A stretch of 64,000 bases of DNA, taken from PLA3 sp964592235 (GTDB lineage Bacteria > Planctomycetota > Phycisphaerae > UBA1845 > UTPLA1). Position numbers and translations under genes: made by a program. Location of the stretch: positions 62,001-126,000 of the forward strand of contig CAZQCF010000006.1 of NCBI GenBank assembly GCA_964592235.1. The letters are read 5' to 3'. This document shows positions 34,869-45,171 of the stretch, piece by piece. Position 1 is the stretch's first letter. Each line of letters begins with the position of its first letter. The notes under the pieces were generated by a model that ran no database searches, was not told the origin of the DNA, and saw nothing but the letters and a program-made list of their open reading frames with translations.

Positions 34869-37642
34869 TGAGACGACACGATTCGCGATCAGTTTCTAAT
34901 CGAGCCGCGACCGCAGGGGAGCGCGCTCGTCTCGATCAAATTGCATCGGGCGTGTGCCAACGCTTCGGGCAGTGCCGAGCGGAGGCGCGGTCGCCGCACC
35001 GGATGGCATGGCCGCGGCATTTGGCGGCCATGCTTGGCGTGCTCACTGCGCTCGCCGCATCGGTGGTAACGCATTCGGCACGCGCGGGCGAGCCGATGAC
35101 AGCGACGACCGCGCCGGCCTCCCCAACGAGTGCGCCGAGCGCACCGACCAGCGCTCCGGCGCCGCCGCCCGCGCCGGTGCTTGTCGCCGGCTCGCCGGAA
35201 CTTCACGACATCACACCGGCGGGCCTGACGCGCGGCACGACGTGCGCGTTGACTTTGCGCGGAGCGAGATTGAGCGACGCCGCCGAACTGCTCTTCTACA
35301 GGCCGGGCATCACCGTCGCCGAGTTGAAACCGGGCGAGAATAATATAATCGTAGCGACATGCGCCGTCACCCTCGATTGCCCGCTCGGCGAGCACCCGCT
35401 GCGGTTGCGAACGGCCGGCGGCGTAACCGAGTTGCGCACCGTCTGGGTCGGCGCGCTGCCGGTCGCGGCCGAGGTTGAACCGAACGGCGACTTCACTGCG
35501 CCGCAGAAGATTGCGATCAACAGCACCGTCGAGGGCGTCGTCACGCTCGAAGACGTGGACTACTTCGCGGTCGAAGCAAAGAAAGGGCAGCGTCTCACAG
35601 CCGAAATCGAGGCCATGCGCCTGGGCCGCGCGATGTTCGACCCGGCCGTGGCTATTCTCGACGCGCGTCGCTTTGAGCTGGCCGTCAGCGACGATTCGGC
35701 CCTGCTGCTTCAGGACAGCGTCGCGTCGTTGATCGTGCCTGCTGATGGGGTGTATGTGATCAGTGTGCGCGATGCGTCTCTGGGCGGCGGCGATCAATCG
35801 CGCTATCGGCTGCACGTGGGCACGTTTCCGCGCCCGCGCGTCGCGTATCCGCCGGTCGGGCGTCCCGGCGAGCGGCTGGTGGCAGCGCTGCTGGGCGACG
35901 CGGCCGGGCCGATGCGACAACCGCTGGACGTCTTGGCGAGCGACGTGGACGAGGTGTGGCCAATCGTTGCCATAGATGACGCTGGCGTGTCACCTTCACC
36001 CGTCTGGCTGCGGCCGTGCCCGCATCCGGCGCGCGGTGAACCGCTGCCCGGGAGTCCGCCAACCGCTCCCACCAGCGCGCCCGCCGAGCCGGCCGTGCCC
36101 TCGGCGCCCTGCGCCGTGTATGGCATCCTTGCCGCGCCGGGCGAGGTGGACCGTCATCGTTTTCGCGCGACGAAGGGGCAGAGCCTGATGATCGAGGCCT
36201 TCGCGCGGCGGCTTCGCAGCCCGCTCGACTGCATCGTCGAAGTGTTTGACGCGACCGGACAGGGGTTGGCCGGCGCCGACGACGGTGCGGGGGTCGACAG
36301 CATTCTGAACTGGACCGCGCCGGCTGACGGGGAGTATGAGCTGCGGGTGCGCGATCACCTGGGCCGCGGTGGAGATACGTTTGTATATGTCGTGGAAATC
36401 GCCCCTCCGCGTCCGCATCTCGCCCTGGCGCTGGAGCGGGTCGACGCGAAGCGGCCCCAGCACTTGCAGGCGGTCGCTGTGCCGCGTGGCAATCGGTTCG
36501 CTGTGCTGGTACGGGCCGACCGGCAGAACGTCGGCGGAGCGGTGGCGCTGGACTTTGAGAGCATTCCGGGCGGACTGTCGGTACACCAATCCGGCCTGGA
36601 AGCCGACCGCGGCGTGACGCCGGTTGTATTCGAGGCCGCAGCCGATGCGCCGTTGGCCGGGTCGCTGGTGAACCTGCGCGGTCGACTGAAGCCGGGTGAA
36701 AGCGCCGCGGAATTGGTCGGCGCGCTTCGGCAGGTGATCCCGCTGGTGATCGCCGCGCCGAATGAGACGGTTTACTATCAAACGCGCGTGGACCGGCTTG
36801 CCGCGGCGGTCACCCAGCCCGCGCCGTATCGGATCGAAGTGGAGCCGCCCAAGTCGCCGCTCCCCCAGAACGGAACGAAGGCCCTGAAAGTTCGCGTGAC
36901 GCGCGAGGCGGGTTTCACCGGCGACGTGACGCTTCAGATGCTGTGGAACCCGCCGGGCATCGCGTCGGCCGTGACTGTGCCGGCGCCGGGCACCGCCGCC
37001 GAGGCCTTGTACCCGCTTAGCGCCGCGCCCGATGCGCCGGTTCGTACGTCGAATCTCGTTATCCTCGCGCGAGCAACGGTCGCGGGCGGCGATGTCTGGG
37101 TATCCAGTGCGCTCGTCCCGCTTCAAGTTGAGCGGCCGTTTGTGACCGGGACCATCCAGATGGCCGCGGCGCAGCGAGGCCAGCCCGCGTCGCTGCTTGT
37201 GAAACTGGAACCGGTGCGGCCGTTCGAGGGATCGGCGACGCTGACGATTTTGGGCCTGCCGCCGCACGCCACGTGCTCGGCGAAGCAGATCACCGCGGCG
37301 GATAAGGAAGTTGTCTTCGATGTGGCTATCGGCCCCGAGGCGCCCATCGGTCAGCACGGCGGACTGCTGTGCCAATTATCCCTGATGCAAAACGGCGAGG
37401 AGATTGCTCATCGCGTCGCGCAGGGTGGCGTGCTTCGCATCGACGCGCCGCCGCCCGCGCCCGCGCCGGCCGTCGCCGCCGCGCAGACTCCTCCTCCTCC
37501 GCCCGCCGCCGCGCCGGCTGCGAAGCCCTTGAGTCGCCTCGAGCAATTGCGCAAGCAGGCCGCCGAGAAAGCCGCCGCGGCGAACAAACCGCCAGCCGCC
37601 GGCGACGCATCATCCGGCATGGCCAAGGGGGCGACGCCATGA
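34868..37642 (+). CDS. Secreted protein with pre-peptidase C-terminal (PPC) domains
   Basis: About 924 aa, exported. After a long N-terminal stretch the true signal peptide seems to be AMLGVLTALAASVVTHSARA, so the mature start lies near 35090. Repeated Ig/PPC-type domains follow, for example VEPNGDFTAPQKIAINSTVE with DVDYFAVEAKKGQRLTAEIE, and a second PPC with DRHRFRATKGQSLMIEAFAR. The C-terminus is Ala/Pro/Lys-rich. It probably acts in the periplasm or at the surface with the neighbouring DUF1501 and DUF1549 proteins. The first ATG overlaps the DUF1501 stop by 1 nt. A palindromic repeat (35004-35032) lies between that ATG and the signal peptide, so the true start may be downstream of it, for example at 35003. 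Confidence 0.72.
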   Translation: MRRHDSRSVSNRAATAGERARLDQIASGVCQRFGQCRAEARSPHRMAWPRHLAAMLGVLTALAASVVTHSARAGEPMTATTAPASPTSAPSAPTSAPAPPPAPVLVAGSPELHDITPAGLTRGTTCALTLRGARLSDAAELLFYRPGITVAELKPGENNIIVATCAVTLDCPLGEHPLRLRTAGGVTELRTVWVGALPVAAEVEPNGDFTAPQKIAINSTVEGVVTLEDVDYFAVEAKKGQRLTAEIEAMRLGRAMFDPAVAILDARRFELAVSDDSALLLQDSVASLIVPADGVYVISVRDASLGGGDQSRYRLHVGTFPRPRVAYPPVGRPGERLVAALLGDAAGPMRQPLDVLASDVDEVWPIVAIDDAGVSPSPVWLRPCPHPARGEPLPGSPPTAPTSAPAEPAVPSAPCAVYGILAAPGEVDRHRFRATKGQSLMIEAFARRLRSPLDCIVEVFDATGQGLAGADDGAGVDSILNWTAPADGEYELRVRDHLGRGGDTFVYVVEIAPPRPHLALALERVDAKRPQHLQAVAVPRGNRFAVLVRADRQNVGGAVALDFESIPGGLSVHQSGLEADRGVTPVVFEAAADAPLAGSLVNLRGRLKPGESAAELVGALRQVIPLVIAAPNETVYYQTRVDRLAAAVTQPAPYRIEVEPPKSPLPQNGTKALKVRVTREAGFTGDVTLQMLWNPPGIASAVTVPAPGTAAEALYPLSAAPDAPVRTSNLVILARATVAGGDVWVSSALVPLQVERPFVTGTIQMAAAQRGQPASLLVKLEPVRPFEGSATLTILGLPPHATCSAKQITAADKEVVFDVAIGPEAPIGQHGGLLCQLSLMQNGEEIAHRVAQGGVLRIDAPPPAPAPAVAAAQTPPPPPAAAPAAKPLSRLEQLRKQAAEKAAAANKPPAAGDASSGMAKGATP
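35004..35032. repeat. Palindromic repeat, second copy of the 14744 element
   Basis: A 29-bp element with a 9-bp dyad (CATGGCCGC with GCGGCCATG), 27 of 29 positions equal to 14744-14772. Here it lies at the start of a coding region and is read as MAWPRHLAAM. Confidence 0.55.
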
Positions 37643-40143
37643 CTCGCCTTGTCATGATTGTGACCTTTGCGCTGGCTCATGTGGCGTTTGCCGCAAGTCC
37701 GACGCGCGATCCCCTGCCGACCACCATGCCCGCCGCGGCCCCCGATCTCCCTGCGATGCAGCGAATTGAAGTCTTCCCGTCCGCCATCGCGCTTCAGGGC
37801 GGCCACGATGCCCAGTCGATTGTCGTTCGCGGCATCGATGCCACGGGCGTGACGCATGACGTGACCCTCGACGCGTCGGTCGCCGTGGCCGATGCGAAGC
37901 TGGCCGCCTTGCAGGACCGCACCGTGGTTCCGGTGGCCGATGGGCACACAACGCTAACCGTGACATGGCAGTCCCATCGCGTGGACGTTCCGATCACGGT
38001 GTCCGGCGCTGCGACGCGGCGGCCGGTCGGTTTTCGGCTCGACGTGTTGCCGTCGCTCACGAAGAGCGGCTGCAACAACGGCGCGTGCCACGGGTCGGCC
38101 CGCGGGCAGGACGGCTTTCACCTCTCCCTGTTCGGCTACGACCCGGCGGGCGATTATCGCACGGTGACGCGCGAAACGCCGGGGCGACGGCTGAACCCCG
38201 CGCTGCCGGAAGAAAGCCTGATGCTGCTCAAGGCGGTCGGCGCCGCGCCGCACACGGGCGGGAAGCTGATGGAACGCGGGGACGCGCGATACAAGACAAT
38301 CGTCGATTGGCTGGCCGCCGGCAGCCCCGCCGATCCGCCGGATGTGCCCGTCGTCGTCGGGCTGGAGGTCTTCCCGCAGGACATCGTGCTGGGCGGCGTC
38401 GGTCGGTCGCAGTCGCTCGTCGTCCGCGCGGCCTATTCCGACGGAACCGATCGCGACGTGACGGCGCTGGCGACGTTCATCAGCAACAACGATTTCGCGG
38501 TAACGGCGTCCCACGATGGCAAGGTCCGGGGAGCGCATCCCGGCGAGGCGCTGGTCATGGCGAGGTTTGATGCCCTGACCGTGGGCACGTCGGTCATCGT
38601 CGTGCCGCCGGATTCAATGGCCGGTGCGATTCAGCCGCAGCATGCAGTCGGGCAACCTGGCAACTACATCGACGAGCACATCGACCGCAAGCTCGCAAAG
38701 ATGCGCATCACGCCGTCGGGGCTGTGCAGCGACGAGACCTTCCTGCGCCGCGCGACCATCGATCTCATCGGCCTGCTGCCGACCCCCGCCGAGTATGAGC
38801 GATTTCTCTCCGACCCCGCGCCCAACAAGCGCGCGCAGCTCGTGGACGAATTGATGACACGCAAGGAGTTCACCGAGCTGTGGGTCATGAAATGGGCCGA
38901 GCGCCTGGGTATCCGCTCCACGCTCGAGGTCTCGCAAAAGGCCATGCTGCTTTACCACGGCTGGTTGAGCGAGCGGTTGGCGGCCGGCACGCCGATCAAT
39001 GTCATTGTGCGCGACATCCTCGCGGCTCGCGGCGGCACGTTCACCAGCCCCGCGACCAACTTTTATCAGCTTGAGACGGATGTCTTGAAACTCACCGAGA
39101 ACGTCGCCCAGGCCTTTCTTGGTATGCGCATCCAGTGCGCCCAGTGTCACAATCACCCCTTCGACCGCTGGACGATGGACGACTACTACGGCTTCGCCGC
39201 ATTCTTTACGCAGGTCGGGCGCAAGGGCGGCGAAGACCCGCGCGAGATGATTGTCTTCAATAGCGGCGGCGGCGAGATGAAGCACCCGGTCGGCGGGCGC
39301 GTCATGGCCCCGAAGTTTCTCGGCGGGCCGGTCGCCGATGTCGCCGGCAAGGATCGCCGCGCCGTGCTGGCCGACTGGCTGACGGCGAACGAGAATCGCA
39401 TGTTCGCGCGGAACGTGGCGAACTTCACCTGGGCGCATTTCTTCAGCCGCGGCATCATCGAACCGGCCGACGACCTGCGCGTGAGCAATCCGCCGTCGAA
39501 CGGGCCGCTGCTCGAGGCGCTGGCGGATCGACTCATCGCATACGATTTCGACCACCGCAAGCTCGTGCGCGATCTCTGCACGTCGCACGCGTATCAGCGC
39601 GCGGCCGCCCCGAACGCGACCAATGCGTCGGACCTGTCGAATTTCTCCCGCATGCAAGTGCGTCGCATCCGCGCGGAGACGCTGCTCGACGCCATCGCGC
39701 AGGTAACGCAGACGCCCAACAAGTTCGGCGGCTTGCCGCTGGGCGCGCGGGCGGCGCAGATTCCCGACGGCAATACGTCAGACTACTTTCTGACAACCTT
39801 CGGGCGCTCCACGCGGGCCACCGTCTGCACCTGCGAAGTGCGCATGGAGCCGAACCTGTCGCAGGCGTTGCACCTGCTCAACGGCGAGGCCGCGCATCAG
39901 CGCATCCATCAGGGCGGCGTCGTCGCGAAGCTCATGGATCAGGGCCGAACTCCGGCGCAGATCATCGACCAGCTTTACCTGGCGTGCCTCTCGCGCCGAC
40001 CAACCGACGCCGAACGCGCCGGACTGCTCGCACAACTTCCGCCGGTCGATTCTGCCAAGCCGGACGCCGTCGCCCAGCGCGCCGCGCTGGAAGATGTCTT
40101 CTGGGCGATCCTGAACAGCCGCGAGTTCATGTTCAACCATTGA
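37639..40143 (+). CDS. DUF1549/DUF1553 protein with Big-like N-terminal domains
   Basis: An 834-aa exported protein (signal LVMIVTFALAHVAFA). Order: a bacterial Ig-like domain, a cytochrome-like Cys motif (SGCNNGACHGSARGQDGFHL), a second Ig-like domain, then DUF1549 (FLRRATIDLIGLLPTPAEYE; CAQCHNHPFDRWTMDDYYGF) and DUF1553 (NFTWAHFFSRGIIEPADDLR; LLDAIAQVTQTPNKFGG). The ATGA overlap with the PPC gene and AAGGGGG 8 nt upstream support the start. DUF1549/DUF1553 proteins are planctomycete signature proteins of unknown reaction; the CXXCH-like motifs suggest haem or metal binding. Confidence 0.9.
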   Translation: MTRLVMIVTFALAHVAFAASPTRDPLPTTMPAAAPDLPAMQRIEVFPSAIALQGGHDAQSIVVRGIDATGVTHDVTLDASVAVADAKLAALQDRTVVPVADGHTTLTVTWQSHRVDVPITVSGAATRRPVGFRLDVLPSLTKSGCNNGACHGSARGQDGFHLSLFGYDPAGDYRTVTRETPGRRLNPALPEESLMLLKAVGAAPHTGGKLMERGDARYKTIVDWLAAGSPADPPDVPVVVGLEVFPQDIVLGGVGRSQSLVVRAAYSDGTDRDVTALATFISNNDFAVTASHDGKVRGAHPGEALVMARFDALTVGTSVIVVPPDSMAGAIQPQHAVGQPGNYIDEHIDRKLAKMRITPSGLCSDETFLRRATIDLIGLLPTPAEYERFLSDPAPNKRAQLVDELMTRKEFTELWVMKWAERLGIRSTLEVSQKAMLLYHGWLSERLAAGTPINVIVRDILAARGGTFTSPATNFYQLETDVLKLTENVAQAFLGMRIQCAQCHNHPFDRWTMDDYYGFAAFFTQVGRKGGEDPREMIVFNSGGGEMKHPVGGRVMAPKFLGGPVADVAGKDRRAVLADWLTANENRMFARNVANFTWAHFFSRGIIEPADDLRVSNPPSNGPLLEALADRLIAYDFDHRKLVRDLCTSHAYQRAAAPNATNASDLSNFSRMQVRRIRAETLLDAIAQVTQTPNKFGGLPLGARAAQIPDGNTSDYFLTTFGRSTRATVCTCEVRMEPNLSQALHLLNGEAAHQRIHQGGVVAKLMDQGRTPAQIIDQLYLACLSRRPTDAERAGLLAQLPPVDSAKPDAVAQRAALEDVFWAILNSREFMFNH

Positions 40144-40155
40144 GGAACCTGCTTC

Positions 40156-43134
40156 GTGCTGACTGCCCCGCGATCATCTTTGCTCCGACCGTTCACGTGC
40201 GTCGCCATGCGCTGCGCGATGGTCTGGGCTGCGTGCGCGCTTGGCGGGGCGCGCAGCAGTGCCGACGAGAAGATTACCTACGTCGATCATGTCCGCCCGT
40301 TGCTCGCCAACCGATGTTTGAACTGTCACAACGCCGATCGGCTCAAGGGCGGTCTCGACCTTGGTGCGATCGGTCCCGCCCTGGCCGGCGGCAGCGGCGG
40401 CGCCGTGCTGAAACCCGGCGACCCGGACGGCAGTACGCTGCTTGCCGTCATCAAGCATCAGCGCGAGCCCTTCATGCCCCCTTCGGGCAGCCCACTGAAT
40501 GAGACGGAAATAGACTTGATCCGACGCTGGATCGCCGGCGGCTGCCTCGAAACCGCCTCCAGCACCGCGCCCAAATCCGCCGCACCGGCGCTGGCCGCGG
40601 TGAGCGCGCCGCCCCCGGCGGTCGAGGCTGCCCAGCCCATCGTCGCGCGCTATCCGCTCGCGGAGATCGTCACGACCGCGCGCGGCGGAGTGGTGCTCGA
40701 TCTGGCCGTGCATCCCGCGCGCCCGCTTGTCGCCGCCACCGGGCAGAGGCAGGTCCTGCTGCTTGACGGGCGCAGCGCGGAGCTGGTCGGCGTGCTTCCT
40801 GTGCCGCGCGGGTTTCCCAACTCGCTGCGGTTCAGCCGATCCGGCCGGGTACTCATCGCGGGCATCGGCGAAGGCGCGCGGTCCGGCGGCGTCGCGATCT
40901 GGTCCACGGCGGATGGTCGACTCCTCGCTACGATCGGCAACGAAGCCGATTCGGTTCTGGCCGCCGACATCGATCCCCTTGAGCAGCATGTCGCGCTGGG
41001 CGGCCCGTCGCGTCGTGTCATGGTGTATTCCACCGCCGATGGACTGCTCCGCCATCGCATCGACAAACACACCGACTGGGTCACATCCGTGGCATACAGT
41101 CCCGATGGCGTCCTGCTCGCGACGGCGGATCGCGGCGGCAACGTGCATGTGTGGGAGGCCGAATCCGCAGCGCCGTACCTCGCGCTGGCATCGCATCCCG
41201 CGGCGGTGACCGCGCTGGATTGGCGGAGCGACTCGAATCTGCTCGCGACCGCCTGCGAGGATGGCCGCATCCGATGGTTTGAGATGAACGGCGGCGCGCT
41301 GGTGAAGGAATGGCTGGCGCACGAAGGCGGCTGCTTGAGCGTGCGCTTCGCGCCGGATGGTCGGTTGGTCACGGCGGGCCGGGATCGACACGTCAAGCTG
41401 TGGGACGCGAACGGCGGCGCGATCCGGACGCTGGGGCCGATGGACGATCTGGCGCTTGCGGCTGTGCTGGTGAACGGATCCGCGGCCACGGTCGGTGAGG
41501 ATCGCGTCCTCGCGGGCGACTGGGCCGGGCGGCTGCGCGGCTGGTCGGCGGTGGATGGGAGCGTGCGAGCCGATGCGACGGCCAGCCCGTTGCCGTTGTC
41601 CGACCAACTGGATCGCGCGAACGAATCTGTTGCAAGCGCGAAGTCCGCGCATGAGAAACTGGTTCAAGCTCGCAACGCGGCGCAAGCCGCTCTGATTACC
41701 GCGACCGAATCGCTGCACCAGGCGCAAACGGCTCAAGCGGCGGCATCGGCCGCGCTGGCGTCGGCGCAGGCAGCGGTGGTGGCGGCGAATCAGGAGGTCG
41801 AGAAGGCCGGGCGTGCTCGGGATGAGGCGGCGGGGCGAGTCACGATTGCGGCACAAACAACGACGACGGCATCGAACCTTGTCGAGTCAAGCATGCAGGC
41901 ACTCAAGGCCGCGGTGGACGCCGATGCAACCGCCCAGGCGTTAATCGCGGGCGCGGCAACGCCGAGTGGTCCGGCAGCATCGCAGCCCTCCGAGAGTCCG
42001 GAATCAGCGGCAGCGCTGGTGCGTGCGACGCAGGCCTCCGAGGCGCTCAAGGCGGCGATGGCGGCGGCGGACGCGGCCAAAGCGCAGCGCATGGCAGCGA
42101 TGACGGCTGAACAGGAAGCCCGGCGCGCCGTGCAGGAGACCGAGTCGCTCCTGGCCGTGGCGACGACTCGCCGCGACAGCATGGTGAACCAGACGGCTGC
42201 GGCGCAGGCGGGGCTGGAGCAGGCGCAGACCCGGGTGAACGAGGCCGATGCGGCGGTGAACGCCGCGAAAGCATCGGCGGATCAGGCGACGAAGTTGGAG
42301 CAGGATGCGGAGCGGAGTGTGCGACTGGCAGAAGCGCGCGTGGCGCTGTGGCGCGCCGGCGAAGTGCGAAAGCAATTGGACGCCGCTCGTCAGGCGCTGG
42401 CCGAGGAAGAGGCCCGCTACGCACCAATCGCGGCAGCGGCGGATGCATCGCGACGAGCCGCCGAGCAGGCCGCGACAGAATTGGACGCCATGCGCGCGCA
42501 ACTCACGAACGCGCCGGCGACGCTGACGGAAATGGCGCGATCGGTGCAAGCAACCGAGCAGGCGCTGCGCGAAGCACAGCTGCACGCCGACGCGGCCCGC
42601 GCTGAACTCGCGCGCTGCACGGAAACAGCCGAGTCGTTTACCGCGTCGGTCGAAGCGCTTCGGCAGCGAATGGCAACCGCGCCAGGGAAAGCTGCTCAAG
42701 AGCCAGCCAGTCAACCGGTCGAGCCCGGATCGCCCGGCGCCGCATCCCAGCCGGCGGTCACGGCGGCAGCCGCGAACCATTCCTCGGGCGCGGCGCTTGT
42801 GAAAGCGGAGGAGGCGTTGACGATTCTTCGAGAAGCTGCTGCGGCTGCGCAGAAAAATGTCGAGTTAACAGAGCAGGCGCGTGCGGCTGCGGAGTCAGCC
42901 CTTGCCGCGGCCCGGCAACGCGCAGCCGATGCCGAAGTCGAGCGGACAAAACTCCCCGAGCGCATCGTGCAGCTGGAGGCCGCCCTCACCACCGCGCAGG
43001 CGCGCGCCAAGGCTGACGCCCAGGCCGCCGAGCAAGCCCGAGGACCGGTGGACGCGTCCCATGCACGACTCATCGAAATCGAGAAGCAATATGACGCGCT
43101 GATGTCCGCCGCCGGCCCCGCCGCCACCTTGTGA
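40156..43134 (+). CDS. PSCyt1 cytochrome c plus WD40 propeller plus long coiled coil
   Basis: A 992-aa exported protein. A planctomycete cytochrome-c domain (about residues 35-130) has the haem motif NRCLNCHNADRLKGG and the distal FMPPSGSPLNETEIDLIRRW. A WD40 propeller follows (about 165-470), with units such as VTSVAYSPDGVLLATADRGG and SVRFAPDGRLVTAGRDRHVK. The C-terminal half (about 480-990) is an Ala/Glu/Gln-rich coiled coil (SAKSAHEKLVQARNAAQAAL; ALAAARQRAADAEVERTKLP). The GTG start at 40156 lies 12 nt after the DUF1553 stop with AGGAA upstream. Last gene of the operon. The coiled coil, about 500 residues, is much longer than I expect for this family and may reach across the periplasm or peptidoglycan. 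Confidence 0.82.
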   Translation: MLTAPRSSLLRPFTCVAMRCAMVWAACALGGARSSADEKITYVDHVRPLLANRCLNCHNADRLKGGLDLGAIGPALAGGSGGAVLKPGDPDGSTLLAVIKHQREPFMPPSGSPLNETEIDLIRRWIAGGCLETASSTAPKSAAPALAAVSAPPPAVEAAQPIVARYPLAEIVTTARGGVVLDLAVHPARPLVAATGQRQVLLLDGRSAELVGVLPVPRGFPNSLRFSRSGRVLIAGIGEGARSGGVAIWSTADGRLLATIGNEADSVLAADIDPLEQHVALGGPSRRVMVYSTADGLLRHRIDKHTDWVTSVAYSPDGVLLATADRGGNVHVWEAESAAPYLALASHPAAVTALDWRSDSNLLATACEDGRIRWFEMNGGALVKEWLAHEGGCLSVRFAPDGRLVTAGRDRHVKLWDANGGAIRTLGPMDDLALAAVLVNGSAATVGEDRVLAGDWAGRLRGWSAVDGSVRADATASPLPLSDQLDRANESVASAKSAHEKLVQARNAAQAALITATESLHQAQTAQAAASAALASAQAAVVAANQEVEKAGRARDEAAGRVTIAAQTTTTASNLVESSMQALKAAVDADATAQALIAGAATPSGPAASQPSESPESAAALVRATQASEALKAAMAAADAAKAQRMAAMTAEQEARRAVQETESLLAVATTRRDSMVNQTAAAQAGLEQAQTRVNEADAAVNAAKASADQATKLEQDAERSVRLAEARVALWRAGEVRKQLDAARQALAEEEARYAPIAAAADASRRAAEQAATELDAMRAQLTNAPATLTEMARSVQATEQALREAQLHADAARAELARCTETAESFTASVEALRQRMATAPGKAAQEPASQPVEPGSPGAASQPAVTAAAANHSSGAALVKAEEALTILREAAAAAQKNVELTEQARAAAESALAAARQRAADAEVERTKLPERIVQLEAALTTAQARAKADAQAAEQARGPVDASHARLIEIEKQYDALMSAAGPAATL

Positions 43135-43268
43135 TGCGGAGTCCCGGGCGGATGGCGCGAAACGCGTGGGTCACGTCACGCGATTCGCGAGTGGGGCTGA
43201 TGCTTGAAGCGAGGCGACAACCAGAAAGGAACCCAGGCAATTGACGGAATCGCAGCAAGCGATCTTCG

Positions 43269-44939
43269 TTACCCCTTGGTTGCCTGAACGACCTCGGAGA
43301 GCGTCGTGATTCCCTTGCGAACCTTCTCCCAGCCATCGTCGCGAAGCTGAACCATTCCGTGTTGAATGGCGAGGTTACGGATCTTGCCGGAGCTGGCTCG
43401 CTGCAACACCAGCTCGCGAATATCGTCATCCATCATCATGAGTTCAAACAGGCCCTTTCGACCCGCATACCCCGTATTCCGGCATTCGCGGCAGCCGCGC
43501 CCGCGGAACAGCTTCTCGCCCTGGTAATTGAAATCCGGCGGAATCTCGTGCTTTTCCGGCAGGTATTCTTCCTTGCAGTGCTTGCAGATCGTGCGGATTA
43601 GGCGCTGCGCCAGGACCGCCTCCAGCGAGCTGGAGACCAGAAACGGCTCTACGCCCATGTCCAGCAACCGCGTCGTCGCGCTCGGGGCATCGTTCGTGTG
43701 GAGCGTCGAGAGCACAAAGTGGCCCGTCAGCGACGCCTGCACCGCCGTTTCGGCAGTCTCGAGGTCGCGAATTTCGCCGACCATGATGACGTCCGGATCG
43801 TGACGCAGAAACGCGCGCATGCCCTTGGCGAACGTCAGCCCCGCCTTCAGATTCACGCCGACCTGGTTGATGCCTTCGAGGTGGTATTCGACCGGGTCCT
43901 CGACGGTGAGTGTCTTCAGCTCGTCACTCTTGATGCTGTTCAGCGCGGCGTAAAGCGTGGTCGTCTTACCGCTGCCGGTCGGGCCGGTCACCAGCAGAAT
44001 GCCGTGCGGCTGGCTGATCACGTGCTCGAACTGCTTTCGCATCGCGTCCTGAAAGCCCAGGTCCGACATCGACAGCAGAATGGCCTGCTTGTCGAGAATA
44101 CGCATGACCACGCCCTCGCCGAACACCATCGGAATGATGCTGACGCGAAGGTCGATCTCGCGCGAGTGCACTTTGATCTTGAAACTGCCGTCCTGCGGCA
44201 CGCGCCGCTCCGCGATGTTCAGGTTCGAGAGAATCTTGATGCGGCTGATGATCGCCGCCTGCAACTGGCGGATCTGCGGCGGCACGTTCGTATTGCGCAG
44301 CACGCCGTCCACACGATAGCGAATCTTCAAATCGTGCTCATACGGCTCGATGTGCACGTCGCTCGCACGCTCGTTGATCGCCTCCAGCAGAATCTCGTTC
44401 ACAAGCTTGATGACGCTGGCGTCCTCGGCCATCTGCGCCAGGTCGCCGGCCGATTCGCCCACCTCGCTGACGACTTCCAGCCCGTCGTCCTCCACGAGCT
44501 GGCTGACGGTGTCGCCGCCGACGCCGAAGTGCTTCTTGATGATCTCGTTGATCTCGCTCTCTTTCGCGAGGACGGGCCGCACCTCCAGCCCGCAGAGCAT
44601 TCGTAATTCGTCAAACGCATAAATCTGAAACGGGTCCGGCGTCGCCACGCGGATCGACCCGTTCACCCGGTCCAGCGGAATCAGCTTCGACCGGTGCACC
44701 AGCTTCGACGGCATCTTGCGAAGGATGTCCATATCGACCTTGACGTCCGGCTGCGTAAGATCGACCACGTCGAAGTGATACAGTGCCCCCAGCGCCCCCA
44801 GCACCGTCGTTTCCGTGCAATAGCCCAGCCGCACCAGTACCCGATCCAGCCGGTCCGTCGGCCCGCACTGCTCATTGGCCGCGCGGAGCTGGTCCGGCGT
44901 GATGGCCTTCTGCTCAAGAAGAATGTCACCGAGATTCAT
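43269..44939 (-). CDS. GspE/PilB-type assembly ATPase
   Basis: A 556-aa hexameric ATPase powering type IV pilus or type II secretion assembly at the inner membrane. It has an N-terminal T2SSE/MshEN domain (MNLGDILLEQKAITPDQLRA), a core with ASVIKLVNEILLEAINERAS followed by DVHIEPYEHDLKIRYRVDG, Walker A (VTGPTGSGKTTTLYAALNS), the Asp box (TVEDPVEYHLEGINQVGVN), Walker B (MVGEIRDLETAETAVQASLT), His box (GHFVLSTLHTNDAPSA) and a tetracysteine zinc site (CKHCKEEY ... GRGCRECRNTGYAGRKGLFE). ATG 44939 matches the usual N-terminus; no Shine-Dalgarno. No other pilus gene is near. Confidence 0.93.
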   Translation of the reverse strand: MNLGDILLEQKAITPDQLRAANEQCGPTDRLDRVLVRLGYCTETTVLGALGALYHFDVVDLTQPDVKVDMDILRKMPSKLVHRSKLIPLDRVNGSIRVATPDPFQIYAFDELRMLCGLEVRPVLAKESEINEIIKKHFGVGGDTVSQLVEDDGLEVVSEVGESAGDLAQMAEDASVIKLVNEILLEAINERASDVHIEPYEHDLKIRYRVDGVLRNTNVPPQIRQLQAAIISRIKILSNLNIAERRVPQDGSFKIKVHSREIDLRVSIIPMVFGEGVVMRILDKQAILLSMSDLGFQDAMRKQFEHVISQPHGILLVTGPTGSGKTTTLYAALNSIKSDELKTLTVEDPVEYHLEGINQVGVNLKAGLTFAKGMRAFLRHDPDVIMVGEIRDLETAETAVQASLTGHFVLSTLHTNDAPSATTRLLDMGVEPFLVSSSLEAVLAQRLIRTICKHCKEEYLPEKHEIPPDFNYQGEKLFRGRGCRECRNTGYAGRKGLFELMMMDDDIRELVLQRASSGKIRNLAIQHGMVQLRDDGWEKVRKGITTLSEVVQATKG

Positions 44940-45171
44940 GACGGTCCGTTGGGGGTTGTCATTCCGTTGAAACGCGATCATGGCGCTCGTTGCGCCCGCT
45001 CATCGGGGCAGCCTCGCAGCCGGCGCGAACCACCTCCCCGGAGTCTATCGGCGCATCAGTTCTTACGCTCCTCTGTGGTTCCGGGTTGCAAAGGTCAGGG
45101 GTCGCATGCGGTGGCCAGGCGGAATCGCAGGAAGCGGCCGCGCGCCGCCTAACTCCAGCGATGGCAATGGG

